Assembly (NCBI GenBank): GCA_031264395.1
Contig: JAISEB010000345.1
Span: forward strand, 1-5,257
Source of the DNA: Treponema sp.
GTDB lineage: Bacteria; Spirochaetota; Spirochaetia; Treponematales; Breznakiellaceae
DNA: 5,257 bases
Direction: 5' to 3'
Shown here: piece after piece, positions 1 to 5,257 of the stretch
Layout of the letters: the number at the start of each line of letters is the position of its first letter
How positions within the stretch are numbered: the first letter of the stretch is position 1
Notes under the pieces: generated by a model
What the model was told of the DNA's origin: nothing
The model's input: the letters and a program-made list of their open reading frames with translations, nothing else
Databases searched by the model: none
Made by a program: the position numbers and the translations under genes

Positions 1-1388
1 GAGCCCTTGCGGCGCGTAAGGATAAGCTCGTCAACGCGCGGGTGGGAGACGGGTATGGGTTCGGCCGGGGCGGAATCTGATGAAAAGGACTCGCCTTCCC
101 CTCCCTGCGGAAGCCAGAGGGTATATGTTGCGCGGTAGTGTATTTCATCTCCCGTCTCGTCCCCCCTTGTCTGTTTGAGGGTGAGGCCCGAAATGCCGAA
201 AACGGGACGATCCGGCGGCGGGGAACCCTGATCCAGCCATTCCTGGGCGGGGATGGTTCCCGTTATGTTGTATTCGTAGGCCTGGCGCACGCGGGTAAGC
301 ACGTAGAAGTTGGTTACCATGTGTATGTCGTCCCTGCCTGCCCTGCCCGCCGCAAATTCCTGCATAAGCGTATGATCCAGGGTGTCAAAGGCGCCGTACC
401 AGGCGGCAACGACTTCCCTGCTTGTAAGGCCCTCCGTGCTGGGAAGATCCTTCCTCCCCGCGATGATGCTCCGGGCGACAAGACCGGCGACGGTAACGGC
501 GATGATTACGCCCAGAATAACGGCCGTGTTTCTTGCGACAAAGCGGCGGGCGCCGACCGCGCGCGCCCTGTTTTTGCTGTACTGTTCCCGTTCCTCTTCC
601 CTCTGTTTCAGTTCGCCGCCGCTTAGAGGATGAAAAAACGACGCGGGGTCCCTGCCGTTTTCCGGGGGGCCCAGGATCTCCCTGATGTCGGCAAGCCGTA
701 CCCGGACCCCTCCCGTCTTCGGCGGGGCGAAGATCCCGTCCACGAGGGAAGAAAGCCGTTCGTCAATGCCGGGAGTGGCAAGGCGGAGGGGAAGGAACAC
801 GCCTTCCCGTATGTCCTGATGTATGCTGCCGGCGTCCCCGCCCCGGAAGGGCGCTTCCCCGCAGATGATGTTGTACAGGATCGCCGCCGCGGTAAACGTC
901 TCCGCGTCTTCCCCCGCAAGATCGGGATGCACAAAGGGTTCGGCGGAAGTAAGGACGGAACCTTCCGCCTGCAGGCACCTGAGAACAAGTCTTTCGGGGG
1001 GGAAGAGCACGTTCCCCGAACCGTCGATAAGGGCGGCCGCGGGCCAAAGGGACTCTTCCCGTTTTTCAAGCGGGATGCGCGCCTGTATCCAGCGCCGCAG
1101 CGCGTCCAGCGCCTTTGCCCCGCCTGAGTCCCCCGCGCCCGAATCGGAGATGATCCTGTCGAAACGTTCCCCCCCAAAGAAGGGGCCCCAGATCACCATG
1201 GAACCGTTCCGCTCAACAACGCCCGAACTTTTCCATTCCTTGACGCTGTCCTCGGGCCGGACCAGAAAACCGCTCTGGGTAATAAACTGGGCCGCCTTCG
1301 CCTGGGCAAAGGCCTGGGCGTCGAGGCCCGTATCAAAGCCCAAGACCTCTTCGCCGTCAAGTTCAAACGTAAAGATGTTTTCGCTCAT
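1..1388 (-). CDS. Membrane protein with degenerate Ser/Thr-kinase-like domain (partial, C-terminus outside window)
   Basis: The frame is open from ATG at 1388 to the window edge, giving 462 complete codons and no stop. Residues 118-240 resemble a protein-kinase C-lobe. A strand pair like the usual ILLDEDG segment lies at 119-128 (ALIDGSGNVL), but FPP follows where DFG is expected. HPDLAGEDAETFTAAAILY at 154-172 parallels the SPE...G and D-x-YSLGVLLY region. CGEAPFRG (176-183) matches the TGxxPFxG segment, and REGVFLPLRL is also kinase-like. I see no HRD, so it is probably a pseudokinase. An arginine-rich stretch (about 272-287) precedes one hydrophobic helix (288-311), predicting the kinase-like part inside and residues 312 onward outside. 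The outer part begins SREVVAAWYGAFDTLDHTLM, perhaps an NTF2-like fold, which is a weak guess. It starts 17 nt after hflC with GGAAGG upstream, so it is probably the third gene of the hflKC operon. Its role is unknown. Confidence 0.8.
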   Translation of the reverse strand, partial: MSENIFTFELDGEEVLGFDTGLDAQAFAQAKAAQFITQSGFLVRPEDSVKEWKSSGVVERNGSMVIWGPFFGGERFDRIISDSGAGDSGGAKALDALRRWIQARIPLEKREESLWPAAALIDGSGNVLFPPERLVLRCLQAEGSVLTSAEPFVHPDLAGEDAETFTAAAILYNIICGEAPFRGGDAGSIHQDIREGVFLPLRLATPGIDERLSSLVDGIFAPPKTGGVRVRLADIREILGPPENGRDPASFFHPLSGGELKQREEEREQYSKNRARAVGARRFVARNTAVILGVIIAVTVAGLVARSIIAGRKDLPSTEGLTSREVVAAWYGAFDTLDHTLMQEFAAGRAGRDDIHMVTNFYVLTRVRQAYEYNITGTIPAQEWLDQGSPPPDRPVFGISGLTLKQTRGDETGDEIHYRATYTLWLPQGGEGESFSSDSAPAEPIPVSHPRVDELILTRRKG

Positions 1389-1405
1389 GTCCCTTCCGTC
1401 TTGTT

Positions 1406-2383
1406 TTACCGCGGCGAATAAAGGTAACGGAAGTATTCCATGTCCGTGGTAAGGGTCTTGTCGAATTTCGGCAGGGTAGAACGGTAGGATTCCACGGCGC
1501 GCCAGAAATCGAAAAAGTCACGGTCCTGATTGTAGGCTTCCGCGTAGATACGGGCGGCCTCGGCGTCGGCGGTTCCCCGTATGGTTTCGGCCTTTTCGTA
1601 CGCGTCCGAGAAGATGGAGCGCCGCTCGTTTTCCATACGGCCGAGCCACTCGGCCTTTTTCCCTTCACCTTCGGAACGGAAAGCCTGGGCGATCTGGTTT
1701 CGTTCCTTAATCATCCTGGCGTATACGCTCTGGGTAAGCTCGTCGTTGTACCGTATCTGCCGGGTTACCACGTCGATAAGCTCTATGCCGTATTCGGGCA
1801 CCATGCGGCGGGACCTGGTGAGTATCTCCTCGGCAAGCTGCCGCCTTCCCCGTATAATGGGCTCCTTGCTTCCTTCGCTCTGTATAAGATCGGGGATCTG
1901 CTCGGCGGCAAGGCTGTCGCCTATTCCCAGGCTGTCAAGCAAGTCGGTTCTTTCAAGGATGATGTTTGAATTCCGCACCGTCTCGCGGAGGTAGTTTTCG
2001 GCAATGACGGTACGCACCTCGGAGTCTATTACCTCGGCGAGTTTTTGATAGGCGCCATCTACGGTGGTAATTGATTCGTAGAATTTCTGGAGATCGCTTA
2101 TACGCCAGCGCGCGGTAACGTCAACCCAAATGTACTGTTTTTCCCTCGTGGGCATGCTCTTTGCTTCCCCGTCCCACGCCATGATGCGTTTGGGGTAGCG
2201 GACCACGTCGTCAATAAAGGGCGCCTTGATGTGGAGCCCCGCGTCGGTAACAACCCGTACAAGGCGTCCCATCTGGACTATCACCGCCTGTTCCCCCTCG
2301 TCTATGACATAGAGGGGGCCGGCGATAAGGATTCCTATGAGAATGACGGCGGCGACAACAAGAAAAGTCAGGACTTTTTTCAT
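1406..2383 (-). CDS. hflC: HflC, SPFH/band-7 membrane protein, regulator of FtsH protease
   Basis: At 325 aa it is close to the E. coli protein (about 334 aa). Residues 4-27 form an N-terminal membrane anchor, followed by the SPFH start VIDEGEQAVIVQMGRLVR (26-43). The GLHIKAPFIDDV segment (49-60) and the RYPKR...MPTREKQYIWVDVTARW region are typical. A long coiled-coil-prone helix runs about 215-285 (RMIKERNQIAQ, GTADAEAARIYAEAYNQD), then DFFDFWRAVESY and a C-terminal DMEYFRYLYSPR matching the family ending. In the known family, HflC pairs with HflK in a large cage around the membrane protease FtsH and modulates its activity, with most of the protein on the outer face of the inner membrane. 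Its ATG shares one base with the hflK stop (TAATG), and GGGAGGA lies just upstream inside hflK, so translation is probably coupled. Confidence 0.95.
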   Translation of the reverse strand: MKKVLTFLVVAAVILIGILIAGPLYVIDEGEQAVIVQMGRLVRVVTDAGLHIKAPFIDDVVRYPKRIMAWDGEAKSMPTREKQYIWVDVTARWRISDLQKFYESITTVDGAYQKLAEVIDSEVRTVIAENYLRETVRNSNIILERTDLLDSLGIGDSLAAEQIPDLIQSEGSKEPIIRGRRQLAEEILTRSRRMVPEYGIELIDVVTRQIRYNDELTQSVYARMIKERNQIAQAFRSEGEGKKAEWLGRMENERRSIFSDAYEKAETIRGTADAEAARIYAEAYNQDRDFFDFWRAVESYRSTLPKFDKTLTTDMEYFRYLYSPR

Positions 2384-3378
2384 TACTGTCCTCCCTGCCC
2401 GGCCGCGCTCCCGGAAGACGCGCCGGACCGGTTTCCAATATTCCGCAGGGGGAGGAAGGAGTCGAGGTTCCGGTCTATGATCACCGTTCCGCCGTCATCC
2501 TTGAAGACTTCTTCTATCATTTCGTAGTAGAGCCGCCTCCTTGTGACATCGGGATTCCGCCGGTATTCCTCGTAAACGGCGCTGAAACGGGCCGTGTCGC
2601 CCCGCGCCATGTTTACCCGCTCCGTGGCGTAGCCTTGGGCTTCCTGTATGATCCGCTCCCGCTCCCCGCGCGCCCGGGGAATTTCGGCGTTGTAGGCCTG
2701 CTGCCCTTCGTTGATGAGCCTGTTCATGTCCTGTTCGGCCTTGTTAACGTCGTCAAAAGCTTCCTGAACGCCCGAAGGGGGATCTATGTTCTGAAGCTGA
2801 ACGGCAATGATGTTGATGCCCAGATTGTAGCGGCGAAAGGTCTCGTTCATGGAATCAAGGGCGGCCGTCTGTATGGCGGTCCTTTCCGAACTCATGATGT
2901 CCATGATCGCCCTGTCTCCCACCAGCATGTTGATGACAGAACGGGACACGTCCCGTATGGTGCGGGTCCTTTCGTTTACATTGAAGACCCAGGCGCGGGG
3001 ATCGACGATGCGGTACTGTATGATCCATTCGACATCCGCAATGTTAAGATCGCCTGTCAGCATGGTGGCTTCGTTTATGTCCCCCGAATAAACGGAGGAG
3101 ATGCCGGTTTTAAGCGTGCGGAAGCCAAACTGCTCGGTTTGCACGTTTTTTATGTTTACCTTGTAACACTTGTCTATGCCGAAGGGCAGCCTGAACTGAA
3201 GTCCCGGTCCCCGGATGGCAAGGAATTTGCCGAACCTCGTTATAACCGCCTCTTCCGACTGGTTGACGATGAAGACGCTTGTCGCGAGGAATATTATCAG
3301 CACGATAACCAGAACGGCGATAATCATTACTCCCGGCGTAAAAAATTTTCCCGCTTTTGGCGGGGTAAAGTGATCCAT
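2383..3378 (-). CDS. hflK: HflK, SPFH/band-7 membrane protein, FtsH modulator
   Basis: At 331 aa it is shorter than E. coli HflK (about 419 aa), mainly because the N-terminal cytoplasmic extension is only about 15 residues. One transmembrane helix (about 17-38, MIIAVLVIVLIIFLATSVF) is followed by the band-7 signature NQSEEAVITRFGKF (39-52) and GPGLQFRLPFGID (57-69). ADVEWIIQYRIVDPRAWVFNV (114-134) is the typical strand block. LGINIIAVQLQNIDPPSGVQ with EAFDDVNKAEQD (186-217) is characteristic of HflK, as is the helix AYNAEIPRARGERERIIQEA. The tail after LPLRNIG is short and Gly/Ser-rich, a trait of the family. It should assemble with HflC around FtsH. The ATG at 3378 has a strong GGAGGT four bases upstream. 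It is the first gene of the minus-strand unit and diverges from rpoZ. Confidence 0.95.
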   Translation of the reverse strand: MDHFTPPKAGKFFTPGVMIIAVLVIVLIIFLATSVFIVNQSEEAVITRFGKFLAIRGPGLQFRLPFGIDKCYKVNIKNVQTEQFGFRTLKTGISSVYSGDINEATMLTGDLNIADVEWIIQYRIVDPRAWVFNVNERTRTIRDVSRSVINMLVGDRAIMDIMSSERTAIQTAALDSMNETFRRYNLGINIIAVQLQNIDPPSGVQEAFDDVNKAEQDMNRLINEGQQAYNAEIPRARGERERIIQEAQGYATERVNMARGDTARFSAVYEEYRRNPDVTRRRLYYEMIEEVFKDDGGTVIIDRNLDSFLPLRNIGNRSGASSGSAAGQGGQ

Positions 3379-3423
3379 GAGACCTCCGCTTTCCGGTGTT
3401 ACGCACTTAACCCGGCTTCCATG

Positions 3424-3452
3424 AATTTAATTCTTTAACGGGTGATAGTAAA
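3424..3452 (-). promoter_or_regulatory. Candidate sigma70-type promoter for hflK operon
   Basis: Read on the minus strand, TTTACT (3452-3447) is followed after 17 nt by TAAATT (3429-3424), which matches TATAAT at 4 of 6 positions. Transcription would begin near 3417, giving a leader of about 40 nt that holds the GGAGGT ribosome site of hflK. The match is moderate and could be chance in this AT-rich patch. Confidence 0.4.
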
Positions 3453-3460
3453 GGGGGTTT

Positions 3461-3486
3461 TCCCGCGCGTGCGGCGGGCCGCCCGG
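3461..3486. promoter_or_regulatory. GC-rich overlapping dyads between divergent promoters
   Basis: GGCGG-G-CCGCC (3473-3483) is an inverted repeat, and GGGC-C-GCCC lies within it. CCCGC (3462-3466) can also pair with GCGGG (3474-3478) across 7 nt. The block sits immediately before the rpoZ -35 box and behind the hflK -35 box. It could be an operator or simply GC-rich sequence. No T-run follows, so it does not look like a terminator. Confidence 0.25.
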
Positions 3487-3489
3487 TTC

Positions 3490-3518
3490 TTTACACAAAA
3501 CCGCGTTACATATATAGT
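3490..3518 (+). promoter_or_regulatory. Promoter of rpoZ-miaA, apparently leaderless
   Basis: TTTACA (3490-3495; 5 of 6 to consensus) and TATAGT (3513-3518; 5 of 6) are separated by exactly 17 nt. The expected start point, 7 nt after the -10 box, falls on the A of the rpoZ ATG at 3525. An imperfectly spaced palindrome, ATATA-GTAAG-TATAT (3512-3526), overlaps the -10 box and the start codon. Confidence 0.75.
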
Positions 3519-3524
3519 AAGTAT

Positions 3525-3731
3525 ATGATATTTCCTCTGGAAGAATTAATCGAATACAACGGCAATATGTACGAGATCACCTCCGCAGCTTCCCGCAGAT
3601 CCTATCAGCTTTCCATGATACGGGACCCGGAAATCGAAGATAACGACGGCAAAGTCGTATCCCTGGCGGCCCGCCAGGTTTTTCAGAAGGAAGTTGAATT
3701 CCGCCTGGATCACTCGGCGCCGGAGGGGTGA
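3525..3731 (+). CDS. rpoZ: Probable RNA polymerase omega subunit (RpoZ/Rpb6 family), 68 aa
   Basis: This short acidic protein has the omega pattern. PLEELIEYNGNMYEITSAAS (4-23) resembles the N-terminal helix and the GNRFDLVLVAA region, and RRSYQL (24-29) matches the invariant RARQ-like stretch. GKVVSLAARQV (42-52) matches the segment where omega has xxxALREI, and the tail KEVEFRL (55-61) resembles the usual closing GKI/V strand. Omega binds the beta-prime subunit near its C-terminus and helps assemble RNA polymerase. The length is in the normal small range. No Shine-Dalgarno is visible before the ATG, and the promoter predicts transcription starting on the ATG itself. A later Met at residue 15 (3567) would delete part of the conserved region and also lacks a ribosome site. 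miaA follows with overlap. The identification is by motif reading only. Confidence 0.75.
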   Translation: MIFPLEELIEYNGNMYEITSAASRRSYQLSMIRDPEIEDNDGKVVSLAARQVFQKEVEFRLDHSAPEG

Positions 3732-4761
3732 TACGGCCGGGACACTTTACGAGAGGTCCTGGGCCGCGAAAATACGGGAAACGCGGGACGGGGCCGTTCC
3801 CGTTCTTGTCCTCTTTGGCCCGACCGCTTCGGGAAAAACGGAGGCGCTTGCCGGGCTTTTTGGTAAAGACAGCGTTTTCCCGGATTGCGCCGGAAAGGCC
3901 GAAGTAGTTTCCGCCGATTCCATGCAGGTGTACCGGGGCATGGATATAGGCACCGCCAAGCCTTCTTTTGCCGAAAGGGAAAAGCTGCCCCATCACCTTA
4001 TAGACATACGCAATCCCGATGAACAGTTTACCGCCGGTGATTTTGTCCGCCTCGCGGGGGAAGCCTGCGACGATATTTGGAGGCGGGGAAAGCTCCCCGT
4101 GGTTTCAGGCGGAACGGGTTTTTACATGCGGAATTTCATCATGGGGCTTCCCGAATCGCCCCCTTCGGACGGGGAAGTGCGGGCCGCCCTCAAGGCCGAG
4201 CTTGAAAGCCGGGGCGCGGCCCCTCTTATGGAAGAACTCGCCTCAGGCGATCCCCAAAGCGCCGCCCGCATCCACATCAACGACACATACCGGCTGCTGC
4301 GGGCCCTGGAGGTGCTCCGGCAAACGGGCCGCCCCCTGAGCGCGTACAGGCAAAACGGCGGGAAGAAGGGGCGCTTTGACTTCTTCGCCGCCGGTATACG
4401 GCGCCGACGGGAAGAACTGTACCGGCGTATCAACGAGCGCTGCGCCGCCATGTTCCGTAACGGCCTTGCGGACGAGGTGCGCCGTCTTGCCGGGGCGGGC
4501 TACGGTCCCCGCGATCCGGGAATGCGGGCCATAGGCTACCGGGAATTTTTTACGGGTGAAGAGGACTCCTCCGTTTCGGAGGATCTTGCCGCCGTAGAGG
4601 AACTTGCCGCAAGGAACAGCCGCCGTTACGCCAAAAGGCAGATCGCCTATTTCGCCTCCGTTCCGGACGTGCGCTGGATAGATCCGGCCGGTTTTTCCCC
4701 GCAAGGGGAAAGCTCCGGTACGGCGGGGCTTCTCTTTGACCTTCTTTTTTCCGGGCGGTAA
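3694..4761 (+). CDS. miaA: tRNA dimethylallyltransferase MiaA
   Basis: MiaA transfers dimethylallyl to N6 of A37 in tRNAs reading UNN codons. All family motifs are present (numbered from the TTG): P-loop GPTASGKT (42-49), SADSMQVYRGMDIGTAKP (73-90), HHLIDIRNPDEQFTAGDF (100-117), PVVSGGTGFYMRNF (135-148), INDTYRLLRALEVLRQTGRP (195-214), GYGPRDPGMRAIGYREF (269-285) and RRYAKRQIAYF (310-320). The 355-aa length exceeds the usual 300-320 because about 30 residues precede the conserved core VLVLFGPT. The start is uncertain. The only standard start codon in frame ahead of the core is TTG at 3694, overlapping rpoZ by 38 nt with a poorly spaced GAAGGA. A perfect GGAGG (3722-3726) lies 6 nt before an in-frame ACG at 3733, which would give 342 aa. 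No standard start occurs between 3697 and the P-loop. It is probably cotranscribed with rpoZ. Confidence 0.93.
   Translation: MNSAWITRRRRGDTAGTLYERSWAAKIRETRDGAVPVLVLFGPTASGKTEALAGLFGKDSVFPDCAGKAEVVSADSMQVYRGMDIGTAKPSFAEREKLPHHLIDIRNPDEQFTAGDFVRLAGEACDDIWRRGKLPVVSGGTGFYMRNFIMGLPESPPSDGEVRAALKAELESRGAAPLMEELASGDPQSAARIHINDTYRLLRALEVLRQTGRPLSAYRQNGGKKGRFDFFAAGIRRRREELYRRINERCAAMFRNGLADEVRRLAGAGYGPRDPGMRAIGYREFFTGEEDSSVSEDLAAVEELAARNSRRYAKRQIAYFASVPDVRWIDPAGFSPQGESSGTAGLLFDLLFSGR
3722..3735 (+). promoter_or_regulatory. Strong ribosome binding site in front of an ACG codon (possible miaA start)
   Basis: GGAGG at 3722-3726 overlaps the end of rpoZ, six bases before ACG at 3733-3735 in the miaA frame. 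The rpoZ TGA (3729-3731) lies in the spacer, as is common for coupled genes. It would be an ideal site if the codon were ATG. Confidence 0.5.
4694..4711 (+). other. Perfect 7-bp hairpin with GCAA tetraloop near miaA 3' end
   Basis: TTTCCCC (4694-4700), loop GCAA (4701-4704) and GGGGAAA (4705-4711) form an uninterrupted stem with a GNRA tetraloop, extendable by one U-G pair. It lies inside codons 334-340 of miaA, and no T-run follows directly, so it is not a standard terminator. It could slow 3' decay or be incidental. Confidence 0.35.
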
Positions 4762-4780
4762 TGCTCTTTTTTGGTGTCCC

Positions 4781-4896
4781 TTGCGGTTTAACAGCAACCC
4801 CGAATTCAAAATAACCACAGACAGACACGGACCAACACGGACAGAACCGGTATACCCGTTCGCGCTATTCTTGACCCGCAGAATTTTTAACCGCAA
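4781..4896. repeat. Putative small repeat element bounded by imperfect inverted repeats
   Basis: The 221 nt between miaA and the antitoxin gene hold no credible gene. TTGCGGTTTAA (4781-4791) and TTTAACCGCAA (4886-4896) are inverted copies with one mismatch, enclosing 94 nt. Inside, ACACGGAC occurs twice with a 10-nt period (4825-4832 and 4835-4842) in a CACAGACAGACACGGAC-type string. Strings of this AACCACAGAC...ACACGGAC and TTAACCGCAAAGAA type are, from memory, scattered in the intergenic regions of many bacterial genomes. I cannot confirm copy number here. Confidence 0.45.
4825..4842 (+). repeat. Short direct repeat ACACGGAC, two copies
   Basis: Two exact 8-nt copies begin 10 nt apart, and neighbouring ACAGAC units (4815-4825) extend the low-complexity CA/GA pattern. 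The pair lies inside the inverted-repeat-bounded element. Confidence 0.6.
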
Positions 4897-4948
4897 AGAA
4901 GCCGAAGAAGTTCAGCATAGGTTTTTCCATTGGCCATACACCCTGAAC

Positions 4949-4976
4949 TTGCAAAATGACCTGTTTATTGTATAAT
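4949..4976 (+). promoter_or_regulatory. Promoter of the toxin-antitoxin operon, apparently leaderless
   Basis: A perfect TATAAT (4971-4976) is preceded after 16 nt by TTGCAA (4949-4954; 4 of 6 to TTGACA). The predicted start point is 4983, the A of the antitoxin ATG. ATGG-AA-CCAT (4975-4984) is a small dyad over the -10 end and start codon and could be part of an autoregulatory operator. Confidence 0.65.
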
Positions 4977-4982
4977 GGAACC

Positions 4983-5231
4983 ATGACCGCTATACAGCAA
5001 ACCGTTGAAATCGACCTCAGCCGCCGTATTTTGCGGCTGGAAGAGCCTCTGCCGGAAAGCATAAGCCCCGGCCGGGCGGACATCATTCTTGTTTTGCAGA
5101 GCGACGCTCCGGTCTCCCGCCCGCAGGCGTCGCTCAAACAGAGCGGCGACGTATACGCCGGAATCCCCTCCGCCCTTCCCGACGACCTTCTGCGTTCCCA
5201 GATTGACCTTCTTGAAAAGGTAGAGTGGTGA
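4983..5231 (+). CDS. Probable type II antitoxin, 82 aa, partner of MazF-like toxin
   Basis: Residues 1-38 (MTAIQQTVEIDLSRR, then LRLEEPLPESISPGRADIILVL) resemble the N-terminal strand-rich domain of small antitoxins of the form TVEI-x-xDRRLxLxLPxxVPPG. Residues 40-60 are polar and likely flexible. The C-terminal ALPDDLLRSQIDLLEKVEW would be the toxin-binding helix. It is not a clear AbrB-type MazE, and I cannot name the family. Its TGA shares one base with the ATG of the following MazF-like gene (TGATG), the usual arrangement of antitoxin before toxin. I chose ATG 4983 over the in-frame ATG 4956 because the TATAAT box lies between them. No properly spaced Shine-Dalgarno precedes 4983. GGAA (4977-4980) is only two bases away and upstream of the predicted transcript start. 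Antitoxins of this type neutralise the toxin and usually repress their own operon. Confidence 0.65.
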   Translation: MTAIQQTVEIDLSRRILRLEEPLPESISPGRADIILVLQSDAPVSRPQASLKQSGDVYAGIPSALPDDLLRSQIDLLEKVEW

Positions 5232-5257
5232 TGCTCAAGGGTGAAATCTGGTGGGCG
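5231..5257 (+). CDS. MazF/PemK-family endoribonuclease toxin (partial, first 9 codons)
   Basis: Only MLKGEIWWA is visible before the window ends. This is the characteristic opening of MazF/PemK toxins (xxRGEIWWADL...), whose first beta strand carries the GEIWW/GDIW motif. Such toxins cut mRNA at specific short sequences and are held inactive by the antitoxin encoded just upstream. The ATG overlaps the antitoxin stop by one base, and AAAAGG (5215-5220) lies 10 nt upstream. The call depends on nine residues plus gene order, so completeness of the toxin cannot be judged. Confidence 0.7.

Noticed and set aside
623..1452. Several frames opposite or out of phase with the left-hand gene
   Set aside because: They overlap the minus-strand frame with the kinase-like and transmembrane segments. 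Their translations are arginine/proline-rich, without motifs.
3399..3422. Seven-codon minus-strand mini-frame (MEAGLSA) upstream of hflK
   Set aside because: It has no ribosome site, and its ATG lies at or before the predicted transcript start, so a leader peptide is not supported.
2635..3438. Long plus-strand frame antisense to hflK (267 codons)
   Set aside because: It lies wholly opposite the convincingly conserved hflK, has no ribosome site, and its translation shows no recognisable domain. Such frames are common in GC-rich DNA.
3728..3730. GTG overlapping the rpoZ stop as miaA start
   Set aside because: It has the right position for coupling, but its frame is not that of the MiaA motifs and ends after about 60 codons. 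It would need a frameshift for which I see no slippery site.
4741..4775. Intrinsic terminator after miaA at the T-runs
   Set aside because: Two T-rich runs are present, but I could not find a GC-rich stem directly before either.
4956..5231. Longer antitoxin start at ATG 4956
   Set aside because: The perfect TATAAT box lies between this ATG and 4983, and the nine extra residues look unrelated to the family pattern.
1..5257. CRISPR array, tRNA, rRNA or insertion sequence
   Set aside because: I saw no regularly spaced repeats, tRNA-like cloverleaf, rRNA segment or transposase on either strand.

Overview
The window looks like chromosomal DNA of a GC-rich bacterium. I favour a spirochaete close to Treponema, because the small omega-like protein, the HflK/HflC pair and the membrane protein with a kinase-like domain all read like treponemal versions. 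This assignment rests on recalled protein style rather than on a search.

Left half, minus strand (1-3378): a three-gene unit reading hflK, hflC, then a large membrane protein cut by the left edge. hflK and hflC overlap by one base (TAATG), and only 17 nt separate hflC from the third gene, so they are probably cotranscribed. HflK and HflC are SPFH/band-7 proteins that form a membrane assembly around the FtsH protease. The third gene has no complete reading frame in the window but is open from 1388 to base 1. It encodes a region resembling the C-lobe of Ser/Thr kinases without HRD or DFG motifs, one transmembrane helix and an extracytoplasmic tail.

Middle (3379-3524): a divergent control region. 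A good sigma70-type promoter faces right toward rpoZ, a weaker one faces left toward hflK, and GC-rich dyads lie between them.

Right half, plus strand (3525-5257): rpoZ (RNA polymerase omega) followed by miaA (tRNA dimethylallyltransferase), whose start is abnormal. Next comes a 221-nt intergenic stretch holding a repeat-like sequence bounded by an imperfect inverted repeat. The window ends with a probable toxin-antitoxin operon: a small antitoxin gene overlapping by one base the first nine codons of a MazF/PemK-like toxin.

Three points stand out. Both rpoZ and the antitoxin gene have a -10 box exactly 6 nt before ATG and no usable Shine-Dalgarno, which suggests leaderless mRNAs. miaA has a perfect Shine-Dalgarno in front of an ACG codon. 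The hflKC operon carries a degenerate kinase-like membrane protein, which could be a partner of the HflKC-FtsH assembly. miaA and hflKC are also neighbours in E. coli, though in one direction and with hfq and hflX between them.
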